Shown: positions 11,561 through 25,149, counted from the stretch's first letter. The stretch: 64,000 bases of DNA from Tubiluchus corallicola (GCA_030141605.1 JAQGDQ010000326.1:204369-268368); one strand, 5' to 3'. The notes: a model not told the origin generated them from the sequence alone. A program made the numbers and translations.

Positions 11561-14094
11561 ATAGAAATTCAAAATTTTAAGAGAAAAGAAGTTCCGATTG
11601 AATGTGTAAAAGTCCTGAAATTGTAAAAGTTAGCTCTGCATACTAGAGGTTAAAGACACATTGTTAGTAAAACGAGGTAATCGAATCACATCTATAAAAT
11701 GTGGTGCCAGAAATTTGTGAAGTTAATTTAGGAATCTGAATCTCTGATATACTAAACTGAACCAATGATACCAATAATGAGTGACATTGCTAAAATATTG
11801 CTGAGATATTGTTAAAACCGTAAATCAAGTTAGATAACAGTTTTTTTACGTCACAATCATATTGTTATGCAAGTTTCAATAGACTTGAAGTAATTTGAAA
11901 CGTTACAACGGGAAGACAGACCCTCCATTTCCTTTGCTTCTTGAAATTTTCACGTGTTTTAGTGCCAACAACACGGCCTCATTGAATTGTATTTGGTTTC
12001 TTTGTTTGTTCTATTTGTACAGTCATATAATAATTTGCAATAATCAAATGCATGCCTAGCTTGTTCAATAATTTAACTAAAGAGCGAAGCGCACAAATCT
12101 ATTGCTCTATACGTTATTCACAGGACAAACGAATCAGTTGTTACATGCTAATCAATAATGAAAATGACGCCATCGCGGCCATGATTAGAGAGCGAAATAT
12201 AGTTAGCATAAATTTGCATAATAATTACACATTGCTGGATCTGCGGTTAATTTTCAGTATTTATTCATGCGCTAAATCATTGCACTAAGTCGAATGAATG
12301 AGAGAACACGACGTTATCTGTTTAACTGAAGATATAGAAAAGTACTCAATTTCTCATTGACTTTATTAACCCTAAATTGACGCAAAAATGATCGCTAGGA
12401 CCCATTTGATGCTACTAAAGAAGCCGCAGTGATGGTTATAATTTTATGATATATCGTTTCGTTTGTGTATACGTTCCGAAGACTAAATGCTTTGCTACGG
12501 ATATTGAAATTATAGGTAGAAAAGCTTCTTGTAATGGCAAAAATATAGTTAAATATTGGAAATTGCGTTTATTTTGCTCTCTGGTATTTTTACATATAAC
12601 ACGAGAAAAAATGGCCCTAGCGTGGTATCACTTGTGCATGCCAAACGTAATATTTGTCTGAAATTCTCTGAGTTGTTTACAGTTGTAACTATAGATTCAT
12701 GTTTCCGAATATGAATAACCAAATATACTTACAGATCTTTTAACTATTTGCTTCAGCATGAGATTTTGTAGTTCATTAAATACAATGTAAAACGCCAAGA
12801 TAGTTTAATATAAAGTAATACAAAGTAAACGATTATATGAAAACATGTAAATTATTATAGAAAATTTACTACTATAAATGTAACACGTAAATGTAAAGTC
12901 GAACGTTGCCATGTGCTTCTTATGATGCACAACTTAAGGTTTCATATTGTTCCAAATGCCTATATTGGGAAAATATTTCGGCTAGCAAAACTAATAAATG
13001 TGAAATAAAAACTGCTGAGTTGCACATGACATTTAGAATAAGCTTGACCCTCACGAGTGATACTAAAATTCCCTGATCCAAGAGGATGTGCTACGCTTTT
13101 ACTCGAGTAACATGTAATATTCCCCGGAGCAGTGACAAATTGTAACATCTGTTAAGTTTATGTTTCTTTAGCAAATTAACACTCAAACATAAACTAAGCA
13201 GAAACGAGCAGCAATAAAGCGATTGAAACACAAAACTGTGAGACAGATGTCAAAACTAAGCAATGCAGCAATTGGCGCTCATTTCCGGAAAAAATTCTGG
13301 GGAAGCTGGGAAAATTCAAACTCGGGACGGTGAAAGTGACAACAAGAATTATGCACCACCTTCGTTGACGTTGTATGAGTGTTTGTGCTGCTGTGTTGTC
13401 ACAATGCAGAAAGGATGTCAGAAAAGTTGTTTTGGCATTCATTAAAATATCATTGTGTTGCTAGGAAGGCAGGAAGCCACCCTACTCTTCTCGCTGGTTT
13501 GTATGATGACGTAGCAATCAGAAACCAGTGACACTGGCAATTTTTATCTCTTTACGTCATTCATGTATGTGCACAATGTTCACACGTTGCAAATGGACTG
13601 TGAATCCTCTTTACTAGACATTGGTGCTTCAGCCACAAAGCACCTTTCTCTTTAAGTAATTAAAATGATAGAAAATGCGTTGAAAATGGTGGCAGGTGTC
13701 CCCAGTTTTTAGTTAGTAGTTCTATTTAATCAACAATGCTTATATTAACAATGATTTAATTCATTAGTCCAAATATGATGTAATTAAAGAACAAACTTAA
13801 ACGAAATTACTGAATCAAAATAATTATACTGTAGTATACTAAATTAACATGTAGTATTACCTATAGTAAACTACTGTAGTATATTACACTTTCCTGCAGA
13901 GGATACTATAGTTTAATCGCTGTTAGAGTAAAAATAAATCAAACTTTCTTGTTCACCGTGTAATTAACTGGAAACAGTCCAAACAGTAAAGACATACCAA
14001 GGTAAAAACGTCCTTATGCCGTCGAGATCATATATAAATACTTACTAGCATGCAACATAACATAACAGAGAAAAAAACAGAGTGAGACATAGAG

Positions 14095-14310
14095 TTATGG
14101 TGCATAGCCAAAACCAGGGGGCGCAATGTCCCCGTCCTCCCAGCGGGGTTTATATACCCCTCTTGAATCTATATTTTCCCGGCCGTTGCATTGGTGATTT
14201 GTTCCTATGGAAATGCGTTGAACTGGTGATCCGTTGCTATGGTGAACTGTTACTATGGTGATCTCTGTTGCTTTATTCGGCTAGCTGTTGCTAGGTTCTA
14301 ACCGTTGACT
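14095..14310. other. GC-richer segment with TATA-like box and GTTGCTATGGTGA repeats
   Basis: An isolated GC-richer patch in AT-rich DNA. It holds 'gcggggtttatatacccc' (14143-14160), which on the minus strand reads as a TATA-like GGGTATATAAACCCC, followed by about four imperfect copies of a GTTGCTATGGTGA-type motif (14184-14275). It could be part of a solo LTR on the minus strand, but I found no paired TG..CA ends with a target duplication. The repeated motif resembles an RFX X-box half. No gene was seen. Confidence 0.35.
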
Positions 14311-15245
14311 AATAAAACTTGTTGACTTACACTATAAACTAATTGGACCACTCAATAGGAGGCTGTCTTCTAAATTTTAATTAATAAATTTTAAAACTAA
14401 TTTTATAATTTTGGCGAAATTTAATAAATTTGATGACTTCGATCTCTGTTCTACTACGTTTGAATTATAAATTCTGCTACGCGTGTAGATTTTGTATTTG
14501 TTAAGGCCCTTGTTAGTACATGCTAACGTTAAGATCTCAAATATTTTGTTTATATAATTTATTTTTCAATTAAATTACAAATTTGCCCGCAGAGGTACCC
14601 GCAAAACAAGCTAAACGTTACACACGCCAGTAGAAATAAAATACGAGAAACACGAGAAACGTGCAGTTGACTTTAACTGAATAAGAAACTAAATTTAAGT
14701 TTACTGCTACAAAGATGACTACTAATGTACAATCACGTCTGTGGATTCAGCAAATTTGTTGAATTTTCTTCATACCAACTTGCACAAATGATAAATAATT
14801 CAGAAAGAAACAGTAAAAACATGTCGGCATACGCAGTGGAGGCCATTATACGTATTTACGTTTAACGATGGGCGCCGGCATGATAATTTCTAATATGTTT
14901 TCAATTTATCACGATTTCATTAGTACTAAAACGCTCGTTCAGACCCGGGCTCGTGCGCACGTGCAACACAGCATTACCGGTTTGTTTTTATTGACTCAAG
15001 ATCTAATTAACGATGAACGTAAAATGTGCATTTGCAACTGAGGAAGCCTTTTATACCAATTCACAGTTCACTTCATGAAGAAGCTGATTAAATCTTCGCA
15101 CTTTTGCCTGTTTACAAAGCGCACCTCTGGATTATAGCATTTATAAATAATTTAACATTCTGCAGCACTTGAACTTTTTCGCCCCTCCCACCCAATGTAA
15201 ATTTAAAAAAATTGACGAGTGGCATTTTATTTAGAGACCATCAGC

Positions 15246-15261
15246 CAGGTGTCGACACCTG
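15246..15261. promoter_or_regulatory. perfect 16-bp palindrome CAGGTGTCGACACCTG
   Basis: Exact palindrome containing two inverted CAGGTG E-boxes and two everted AGGTGT T-box-type half-sites; a third CAGGTG follows at 15263-15268. Such sites are bound by Snail/ZEB, bHLH or T-box factors in animals. Binding here is only inferred. Confidence 0.3.
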
Positions 15262-16628
15262 ACAGGTGATATAATACAACTGCACGGACTCTTGTTGATA
15301 GAAGTCTGAAAAATGTACTTAGAGACTATAAGTTTTAGTTGAGCGCTCACTTATAATAATTTTCGACAGACGTGATTTCTTGCGGGCGTACTTTTTAATA
15401 ATGTTTCGTCTTATTTTATTTTATTATTATTACTATATTTTTTTTGTCTTTTGGCATGTTACTTTCAACAGAAATAAAATAGCCACAGCGGCCACTGTGA
15501 ATGTTATAGTTTTACAGAAGGCAAGTAGCTATTATATGAGATTGTATATGTAAAAGTGTGCTTTAGTTTTTTTAGATAGGAGTATTTTGCTGTAGCTTAT
15601 ATCATTTTTTACTTTATTACTTGTGTTTCTTATGCACTCCTACTGCACTCGTAGTTTTATGTTTTGCACCAGACGCATTTGCTTATTAGCAGTGTAGCCC
15701 AGGCAATCACTGAATAATATTTCACATATATATTATACATATATTTTTCTGATTAAGACGGCATGAGAACAATGTCGAATCTGATTATTGCTAGTCTTCA
15801 ACAAAACTATTACATTATCCTTGGCAGTTGTGGCTATTTTGTTGTATTAAGCAGTGTTTTAGCAATATAGTTGTTTGCATTTGTAAATTTATATTCACTT
15901 GTTTGTTAAAGTGATGCAATACTCCTTATGCAAAGTTGTGCATAATCACAACAACGTGGCTGCAGATGAACACTTACATTTCGATATGAAAACGCTACTT
16001 TTCATGCGCAAACATGTGCTCTTCATAAAAAACGGCTGACACAGAGGAAAATAAAGTCGTTAAATTTTTACAAGTGTTTGCAGTTGAACAACGCATGGTT
16101 TTATTCATCTTCTGCACATGTGGCGTTTGGAGCAAGAAGCAAAGAGTAATATTTATCTAAAGTTACACTTTTCGCATTTTCTTGCAACGCTCTAACTCGT
16201 TTAATGGCAAAAGCCATATGTTTCGATTAACAACTGAATTATAGAGTGTGAAACAAAAAAGGCAAGACACCGCAGACAGATAATCTCCACAAGTTTTAAG
16301 CATGTAAATTATACTTGTTTATGATTACGCATTTACTAGTGCATGTTGAATACAAGAGTAAAAGCATAGACCAGTTTTTCTTCTAATAATCATTACTGTT
16401 TATGCGAATGCGACTGCAAATACTTTTCTTGTTCTTCCATTCGTTTAATTGTTTTTCCTTTTTAATTTTTTCTTCTAATCATATTTTTTGCCTGCTTCCT
16501 CTCTTTTTTCTTATCCTTCTTTTTCCTGTCTTCTTTTTGCTTTTCTCTTTTTCTTTGTTTTCTTTCTCTGTTAAATTCTTTCTTTTTTTGTTTTTATCTT
16601 TCTTGTTTACTATTCCTCTTTTCTGCTC

Positions 16629-16629
<1 letters not shown>

Positions 16630-16663
<34 letters not shown>

Positions 16664-16692
16664 TATTATCATTATTATTATTATTATTATTA

Positions 16693-16724
<32 letters not shown>

Positions 16725-16768
16725 ATTGTTGTTGTTGTTGTTGTTATTGCTATTGCTATTGCTATTGC

Positions 16769-16856
<88 letters not shown>

Positions 16857-16860
16857 TTCT
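16630..16860. repeat. compound trinucleotide microsatellite (ATT/GTT/GCT)n
   Basis: A run of ATT triplets changes to GTT, then to a hexamer-like ATTGCT block and back to a long perfect ATT run. It gives a poly-Leu frame on the plus strand and poly-Asn and poly-Ile frames on the minus strand. These frames are repeat artefacts. Flanks on both sides are T-rich, with many TTC/TTTC blocks. Confidence 0.95.
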
Positions 16861-17274
16861 TTGTCACGTTCTGCTGCTTTGTTTAACCATTTCTTCACTG
16901 TTTCATTCGTTCATTTATTTGTCTGTTCAATTGTTCCTTCGTTTCTTCCTTCACATATTATTTTTTCGTTTTTTATTTTTTTCCTTCTTTTTCCTTGTTC
17001 CGTTTCTTGTTTTGTTTCTTTCTTTAGTACTTCTTGCGTCACAGTTTTGAATAAGACTGTTTAATTTACTAGCGTGAGAGTTAATAGATTGGTTTTTGTA
17101 GTCCGCTAAGTTGTTTCGTTTCAGGGCAAAAAATAACTTGCTTCATGCCCATGTAACAGTAACATCACAAGTAACCATTAGAAAAAGCTGAAATTTCTTT
17201 AACATCATAAGATGACATGCACTAAGAGGAAGATCTTACTTATAACAGTTAACCTAATAGCTAGTTAATTGAAG

Positions 17275-17345
17275 AGGGAGGCAATGAAAAATTGGAGATG
17301 AACAAGGAGTAGAACCCATAACCTTTCGGGGTTCCATACAGTCTG
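17275..17345 (-). repeat. tRNA-like SINE fragment
   Basis: The minus strand reads GTATGGAACCCCGAAAGG followed by the B-box-like GGTTATGGGTTCTACTCC. The acceptor and D-arm parts are not recognisable. Likely a degraded relative of the SINEs at 8.8 and 51.2 kb. Confidence 0.35.
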
Positions 17346-18169
17346 TATCTCACGATAAAAATGTGCCATTTTAGACACGACGAAAAGCAAATTTTCTGGT
17401 ATTTCGTAATGAATATGCTGCATTTCTTAGATCTTCCTTGGTGTGCGCCTAGAAATTTTCAAGCCTGATATATGTATTCGTGATGCAAATTAATTGATTT
17501 ATAGTGCGGCTTTTATTTCTCGTCATTATTATTAAAAGGTGCATTAACGTTTTTAATTAGGCATTATATATCATGATACCTTATTTAAATTTCGCTCGCA
17601 GCGCAGTAAAATTTACTTTTCTTGAAAAGTATCTGTGTGTACAACGTAATTCTTTAGGGGTTGAGAATTCCTGTAATAAATTTAGTAATTAAGCGCTTTT
17701 TATGTTAAATCAATATTTAGTTTTGCAGTGCAGATGCAACTAGATAAACTGACACATTCCAAAGTTGCGACCAGTTGCTATCTTTCTTACATTCATGCCT
17801 GGCTAACGATGGCAAATTTTCTGTAAATTTTATCTGATAATAATATTCCAAGACGTTGCGGACAACTGTTCTCAGGTATTTTTACGAAACATTAAAAAAC
17901 TTGAAATTTACACGTGCACTCGGTAACTGCTGCCAAATAGTCTGAGTTTCATTGTACTGGCATTGGTCGAGAAATCGTTTTAACAAGATTCTATCCCTGC
18001 TTTTGGCCTTCGCAACACTTGTTGCTTCTTCAATCTTCTTCTATGCTTAGCACTAATTCTTTTTTCTGCAATTATCTGGACTCTTGATAATCTCGCTGCA
18101 CTCCCTAAGACAAATATCCTTGGTAAATTCCTAACCGACACCTAACTGGATTTTGATACCTAATGAATG

Positions 18170-18532
18170 GATTTGAACTATATGGGACTGAACTGCATTG
18201 AATTGGATTGCATTGGATTGGATTGGAGTGGATTGGATTGGGGTAGCATAGAGTAGGGTAGAGTAAGGTAGAGTATGATAGATTGTATTGGATTGAATTC
18301 GACTAGACTGAATTGGATTAGGTTAGGTTAGGTTGGGTTGAGTTGGTTTGGGTTGGATTGGACTGGATTGAATTCTATTGGACTCGATAGGACTGGATTA
18401 GACTGGGCTGAGCTAAATTAAGTTAGATTGAGTCAAGCTGAGTTAATTTGTGTTGTGTTTATTTTGGATTGGGTTGGATTAGATTAGGTTAGCTTAGACT
18501 AGACTGGACTGGACTGGACTGGACTAGACCTT
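18170..18532 (+). repeat. degenerate pentanucleotide array (GGATT ... GGACT)
   Basis: Five-base periodic DNA. It begins as GGATT-type units, passes through GAGTA/GGTAG and a (TTAGG)3 patch near 18317-18333, and ends as GGACT units at about 18505-18530. GGACT is the reverse complement of AGTCC, the unit of the array at 21.5-22.1 kb, so the two arrays are inverted relative to each other. Confidence 0.9.
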
Positions 18533-18834
18533 ATGGTGAAGCAGATTTTCCAGAACAAATCTGGTGTGAACAAACTACCTCCAAAAACTTGCTATAATAG
18601 CCGCTAAATCAACCAAAAATGAATTATTCACGCAGTTGTACACTATTACAAACTTAAAAAGAATTATTTAACGACAGTTTCTGTAAGTTATTATTGTAGT
18701 TGTGAAAAATGTTTTGTCTGCACAAAATGTGGTGAATACCTATCACCTTGGTCGGAATAAGCGTCGAATATTCGATAATCCGACGGCACAACATTAACTT
18801 GTCACTAGTAATAAATAAATAAGACATCAAATAC

Positions 18835-18975
18835 ATATATATATATATATATATATCCGAGGCTGTGCCACCTGGAAATTTTCAAAGTGCTGACAGTTAT
18901 GATCGGCCAACAGGCAGAGATGCCTAACATCTACAACCGAATGGGTATGGTATGATATGATATGATATGATATGA
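18835..18975. repeat. (AT)n and (TATGA)n microsatellites
   Basis: A perfect AT dinucleotide run at about 18835-18856 is followed 90 bp later by a short perfect TATGA/TATGG pentamer run at about 18946-18975. The pentamer tract is close to the larger pentamer arrays but has a different unit. Confidence 0.85.
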
Positions 18976-20619
18976 TGCAATTTTACTGACTATCTGTCGA
19001 ATTTTATTGTCTTGGAGGCAGAATTCTTTATGATAAAATTCTTCCTGACCAAAAGAGTTTGCAATACGCATAACAGGCAATCGATGATTGATTATTACTC
19101 AGTGCCCATTACTAATTTTCTCAGCATCAATAGAAGCAAAAACTCTTTAAGTTACAGTTCAGCCTACGCGAAAACATGAAACTAGTCTTCCTATTACAGT
19201 TCTGATTTTTGTGAGCCTATGAAACAAGCTGTTATAGCTTTAACGGTTTCGAATTTTAATGTGTCACTTATTCGACTCGCCATATTTCATTAAAACTCGC
19301 ATGCTTTAACTCACTAACAGGCTAGCATTCATTTAAATTTCAATTTATCGCTCTCACGGTACAAGTGTAGAATCATGAGCTCGATTATTGTACTTTACTC
19401 CTTTCGTATGCAGATTACACATAATTGATAACCCGTAATTTCGCCAAAGAACAATGAAATCTTGAATTTTTCTGTTGACTTAACAGCTGAATTGGATATA
19501 TGAAAGAGAATAAATAAACAGAACGTCTCTCGCGAATGAGTAAAAATCAAATAACGACGCCGAGGCGTGTATTGTTTCAAGTTTTAAAGTTAATTGCCTT
19601 CTTGCTAAATCACTGCCCAGTGTTTTAATTAAAGCGTCGCTGTACGTGTCAAGTGCTTTTAATCCTTTTTTTAGTTAACGCCGTCCTGGAAATTTTGCAC
19701 CGAAAATGATCAAGGCTTCAAGTGAAGTTTGAACATTTTACGGTGGTTAAAATTGGCGGGGGGGGGGGGGAGAGAAGAGGTCATTTGTACGAAGAAAAAC
19801 TGCGTAAAAGAGTTGAGACGGGAGTGCATGAAAGGCTTGACAGCGAAAGAGACAAGCTAGGAAATATGAAATGTTACACGATAAATATTTTTCGAAAAGT
19901 AAACTTGAACGGGCGGGTTGGGAGATAGTTGTACGTATACCTAGCAGCTATAGCGGTAACCAGACAAAACAAAAGTAAATAGATAGGGTAAACGGGTTAT
20001 GTAGGTAGTAAGAATAGGTAGAAAATTAGATAAATAAATGAGCTGGTAATATCTGGGTAGGTAAGTAGACAAACAAGCAGCCAGGCAGGCTAGAAGAGTT
20101 GCTGATTCGTAAGAATTTTTAAAATAGATAAAGCGCTTTAGAAGATGATGATGCTGTTTCGCAGTCTTTGCTAAAATTTAGTTCTCTTGTTTACATTTAA
20201 TCACATTAGCATAGAAGAAAACTAAAGTACAATTTTTGAAAAAAATTAACGCAATTTTTCCGCACACATGCTTCTTTCTGATACTAATGATCACATTCAT
20301 CTGACTAATTAATTAAATAGGCCTGATCTTAGTTCTGAAGCAAACCTCATTAAGCTACTTTAAATAGTCTAGCTGGAATTTGTCAGCAAAATGTTAGAAG
20401 TTGTAATTTCATACCCAATGATTACTTACCTATTAGTAGTTGTTAAATTTGACCGACTAGAAACTACATAAGCTATATCGTATAATTCGACATTATAGTC
20501 ACTATTAAAATCTAATTTCATTACCTATTACGCATTTTTCGCAGCGTACTTGAGTACTTTACCCGCTAACCCCTAGGCATAACTTTTTTCATTTAACTGC
20601 GTTTGCTTGCTTGAAATTT

Positions 20620-20745
20620 TAAAGCAATGAACGCTAATTACGCAAGAGAACGGCCTGCTGTGTTAATTAGTAAAAATGAATTTTCCAATGCAAATTTTAA
20701 TTACACCGTGGTAATGACAAATTCGCAGTATTATTTCAGCAAAAA
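20620..20745. promoter_or_regulatory. homeodomain/POU-motif-rich island (candidate enhancer)
   Basis: Within about 125 bp there are several TAATTA/TTAATTAG homeodomain-type sites (near 20636, 20661 and 20698) and a perfect octamer ATGCAAAT (near 20689). The local sequence is less AT-monotonous than its surroundings. The motifs are directly visible; regulatory function and any link to Dachshund are inference. Confidence 0.3.
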
Positions 20746-21524
20746 CGCAACAACTAAGCGGGCGCGCGTGTTAGCACGAAAACAATTGCTTCTTCACACG
20801 AAAACCATATCACCACATAAAAGGAGTTTTTTAAATTCTTAACCAGTTCTTTGTCACTGCTGTGAACTTTTTTTATTTTCTCTATTGTCATTTGCGTGAG
20901 ATTACGCGATGTCGTGAAAGAATAATTGCATCCATTAAGCATCGTGGAAATAAAACAAACACGTGCAAAGTATAACGTCGAGGGAATATCTATTATACAG
21001 AATCTAAAACTTTCACTTAAAAAAATTAATAGTATTTTAACGAATATTATGATACCAGTGCTTCTTAAAGAGAATGATCAACAAATATTTTGCTAAGTAA
21101 CTTCCTGACTATGGCGTTGACGCAGATTATAGAAATTACGAAGATTTTTTTCTGTCAAGTAGAGACCAGAGTTCTTTTCAGAGTTTTTAAACAAGTAATA
21201 GTGTTATTAACTGACCGGATTTTGAAAAAATTTAAATCAAAGATTTACTCGTTTCCCGCTTTAATAAGCGATCTAGAGTTAACAAGATTTTGTCTAGTAA
21301 AGTGCAGGTATTTAGCTTTTCCAGGTTCTACATCAATCGTGCAATTTGCTTACAGTAGGATACGAAATTTCAAGGAAGGCTTTCTGCAGCTGTGAAACTT
21401 CAATAAGACTTGACTTTTAAAGAAATTTTGTTATTTTGAAGTGTCAAGTAACTACTAATCTTTATTTTCTATTAAATTGAAACAAAAGACTGTTAATAAA
21501 AAATATAAATTTCTTTTATTTCAG

Positions 21525-22070
21525 TTCAATTCATTCACGTCCAGTCCAGTTAAGTCAAGCCCAATTCAGTCAAGTCCAGTCCAGTCCAGCCAAATCCGGT
21601 CTAGTCTTGTTCAGTCCAGTGCGGTCCGGTCTGATCAATCCAATTCAGTCTGGTCCAATCCAGTTCAGTCTAATCTTGTCCGGTCCAATACAGTCCTGCC
21701 CTGCCCTGCCTTGCCCTGTCCTGCCCAGCATGCCCTACTCTGCCCTGCCCTGCCCTGCCCTGCCCTGCCCTGCCCTGCCCTGTCCTGCCCAGCATTGCCC
21801 TACTCTGCCCTGCCCTGCCCTGTCCTGTCCTGTCCTGTCCTGTCCTGTCCGGTCCTGTCCTGTCCTATCCTGTCCTGTCCTGTCCTGTCCTGTCCTGTCC
21901 TGTCATGTCCTACCCTGTCCTGTCCTGTCCTGTCCTGTCCAGTCCTGTCCTGTCCAATCCAGTCCAGTCCAGTCCAGTCCAGTCCAGTCCAGTCCAGTCC
22001 AGTCCAGTCCAGTCCAGTCCAGTCCAGTCCAGTCCAGTCCAGTTTAGTCCAGTCCGTTCCAGTCCAATAT
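21525..22070 (+). repeat. pentanucleotide satellite array (AGTCC / TGCCC / TGTCC)
   Basis: About 545 bp of 5-base repeats in sub-blocks: degenerate AGTCC/AATCC, then TGCCC (21700-21820), then TGTCC (21820-21960), then a run of over 80 bp of perfect AGTCC units (21961-22041). The ordered sub-blocks suggest local expansions. Long proline/serine/leucine frames across it arise from the repeat and are not a gene. Confidence 0.95.
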
Positions 22071-22754
22071 GACGTTATTTAAAGTATTAAAAATGCTGAT
22101 TTACAGAGAAACATCGTGAAAAATCTGGGCAACTTTAGGTGTAAAGTCCATTTCAATAAAATATCGTAAAATGTAGTAGCATTTTCGGCGGCATAGTCTG
22201 ATTAACTGTCATTTGAGTAAACCATTTTCTGCAGAAGGATGAATTGTTCAGCTGCCAAATGTCCAGATGTCTATTATGTGATACGTCCGAACCGAATGGT
22301 TACCTAAGAGCACAATTTGGGCTAATGTGTTCTTGTTAAAACGCTTGCTTGCATATTATGAACGCCAAGTTTTCTCTCTCAGGCACAGTAAGCAACAAAA
22401 TCTACTACAAAACCAAGCCTAACTGCACAAAAATTCTGATAAAATTAAAATCAATCTATTGGGCCATTCCTGATTAAATAACTTCTCGGCATTTGTAAAA
22501 AAGGAACGCGTCTACAAATGTGCGTGTTCTCATAGTATAATCTAAGCGCAAAAGTTTTGATTAAGATAGAGGATCATGCAACAAAAAAAAATAGAAAATT
22601 ATTAAAAACGAGTAAAGACTTAATTATAAGTTATGATAATAATTTATTTAATAAATGTCAGCTGAGGTAAGGTGATTGGTTACTTATCAGTCTCAAAGCG
22701 TAAAAAGCCATATTTCGCATCGTCGATTTTTTCACTTTTTGTCCATCAGTGAAT

Positions 22755-22815
22755 GTTAATTACTCTGCACCGTAATTATGTTAATTAGTGCTGCATGACG
22801 TAAATCTCATTAACG
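22755..22815. promoter_or_regulatory. TTAATTA cluster with CRE-like site (candidate enhancer)
   Basis: Contains GTTAATTAC, GTAATTATG and GTTAATTAG within about 40 bp, followed by TGACGTAA, a CREB/ATF-type site. Motifs are seen; function is inferred. Confidence 0.25.
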
Positions 22816-25149
22816 ACCTGGACAGTTTTAAAGTGCATTTACATCGTAAAAACGATCGTAAATTTTGGTAATTCTAATTCGATTAGAAGTACATGAGTTA
22901 TATGGTTCAACTACATTCAGTTTGAAAAATGTTTGTTATTTTACATATTATTATTGTTACTATTACTATTTAGGCACAAAAGTACAATAAAGAAAAAGTA
23001 AAAAGCACATAAAGAACGTAAAAAGCGTATGAAGAATATTAGGCCTTCAAGCGTGCCAGGGCTAGCAGCAGGGAACTTAATCCCCAAACAGGAAGCTGCC
23101 TGCTGGCCCATACTTGTGAAGCGAAGAGGAGAATCAGTGAAAATAAATAATCATTAAAAAAGGATAAAATGCCCAAAAATCAAATACGAAACACAAAAAT
23201 CAGATATAAAATGCACTTGAAAATAAATTGATTAAGAAAAGTATAAACTGTAAGCAAACCATTGAGTAAAACCATTGTGCAAGTGAAAAAAAACGTAAAA
23301 TAATAACTAACCGTTTATTCCAGTGGTTTAGTTGAAAGCTTAAGTCACTAAAACATCAACTGTAATGCAAAGTAAATCACACCTGAGTTGAGAGTCTATG
23401 CCAATCTCAATTACAGGTATATCTAAAACAGTTTTTTATTCCAAGAAATGTTTAACAAACTTTTAATTGCACTTTTTTCTAAGGGCATCGAATACCGAGT
23501 TTGTGAAATTCATTTAGTTTTTAATAATTTTACATGATTGTATAAGTGACACAAAACCATCAGCTTCTATGCCTATTAGTCACTCGATCTCTGCCTATTG
23601 AAAATGATTCTTTTGTGTTTGCGTCAGCGACAAAAATCCTTTGTTTGAGCGAAAAGATGTTTCGGGCATATCTTACTAACTAAAACAAAGACTCGCTTAA
23701 ACACAAAAGCCATTTTATTGTGCTATAATCTGTTAATTTTAAATTCGTGCAGTTTAAGTGTCGGTGCACGCTTTAAAACAAAGCGGGTTAACTGTTGTAA
23801 CCCAGGCGGTATTCATTTCACAAAGTTGTCACAAAATAAATTTAGTCCCTAATTAAAATTCAGGATATCGGAAGCATTTATAGAGAGAGGGTCGCTAATT
23901 AAGCTTGCAATTGAAACGACATTTATGAGCGCTAGAGAAGCGCGCGCATATTGTTTTTACTTGAATAGAAGTAGATTGTACATAGCAACTTCCGAGAAGT
24001 TTTTTGGCTTCAATAATTAAGAATGGAAATAAATGTGAAACACCAACTGAGAACAGTGGTTTCGTATGTGATAATCTAATGTATAATTGGTGACCTGAAA
24101 AATTTTTGCTTTACTCGTCGAGCCCATACCTCCTCAAAAGAAAACTAACAACATTTTATTCACATTATCAGTAGATTAGGACATATAACGGATGGCGCAA
24201 AAAATGTGCTAAAGTTTAGACTGCAATAGTATTAGAACCAATTAACCTACAAAGTTGAAGTTTCACTGCTTGATGTTACAATACATTAGCTTTTGGCTGA
24301 GAAACTTGCAACTTTACACTTTTAACAGTTTTTAAATTATAGCTGAAAAGATTTTGCATGTTAGAAAATAAAGCACTGAAAAAAATTGTTGCCAGGAAAA
24401 AATGGAACTCAATCCCCTGGATTAAGGTACCTGTAAGTCCCTTCAAGAGAACGTGTACAATGACCGCACAGACCAGGAACTAAATGAAAAATTGCTGAAT
24501 GCTGGGACCAATCCTTAAAGAAGTGAAAAACTATGTCAGCTGTTGAAAAAACGCCTTCATCTAGTTTTCATTGAAAATGGCGGACACATAGAGCACTTGC
24601 TATCAATTATAACAATGGTGAATTTTCGGCATTTATTTTTTTGACTTGTCTTAGAACTTCTGTTGTTCTTAGAACTTCACAGGAAAAATCTGCGAGGATT
24701 CCTTTATGTTTTCGGTACTTATACACAAACGTTTGTAATGTTCAAGCGATTTCGTTTGCAAGTGTTGTGATCAAAACTTCGCCATATCTTTTTCCGCCAT
24801 CTGATATACTCAACTGCTATTAGTTTCAGAAATTTAGGAATTGCAGTTTATACACACCGGTAAAATAAAAGATTACAGTCAAAAAATGACGTGCAGGTGC
24901 AAAACAAAATTAATTTAAACTCATTCAAAATTTATTTAATAAAACGACCACCTTTCGGTGTTTTAGATTGTTACTTTTTCCAGTAACAATAACATTAACA
25001 TTCACTTAATTTCACTTAATTTGGTTTTAAGCAAATAGGCAAATATAATATCTTTCTGCTCTTCTCTTAGAATGATTCTCACACTAAAAAATCTACTTAG
25101 GGATGTTAAAGAGGCTATTCGTCCCTATGGACGAAATTAAACTGCGTTG

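Noticed and set aside
12052..12288. 78-codon frame MPSLFNNLTKERSAQ
   Set aside because: Short, no family recognised, AT-typical composition and no splice neighbours. The area has TAATTA-like motifs and may be non-coding regulatory DNA.
16402..17064. Long leucine-rich frame (plus) and poly-Asn/poly-Ile frames (minus)
   Set aside because: They are translations of the ATT/GTT microsatellite and T-rich flanks; no start context, domain or splice structure supports a gene.
18317..18333. (TTAGG)3, an arthropod-type telomere motif
   Set aside because: Only three units inside a degenerate GGATT/GGACT array with the same period; no sign of a chromosome end or interstitial telomere block.
21477..22082. 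201- and 146-codon Pro/Ser/Leu frames
   Set aside because: They follow the AGTCC/TGTCC pentamer array; a 5-base repeat with no stop in a frame gives long open frames automatically.
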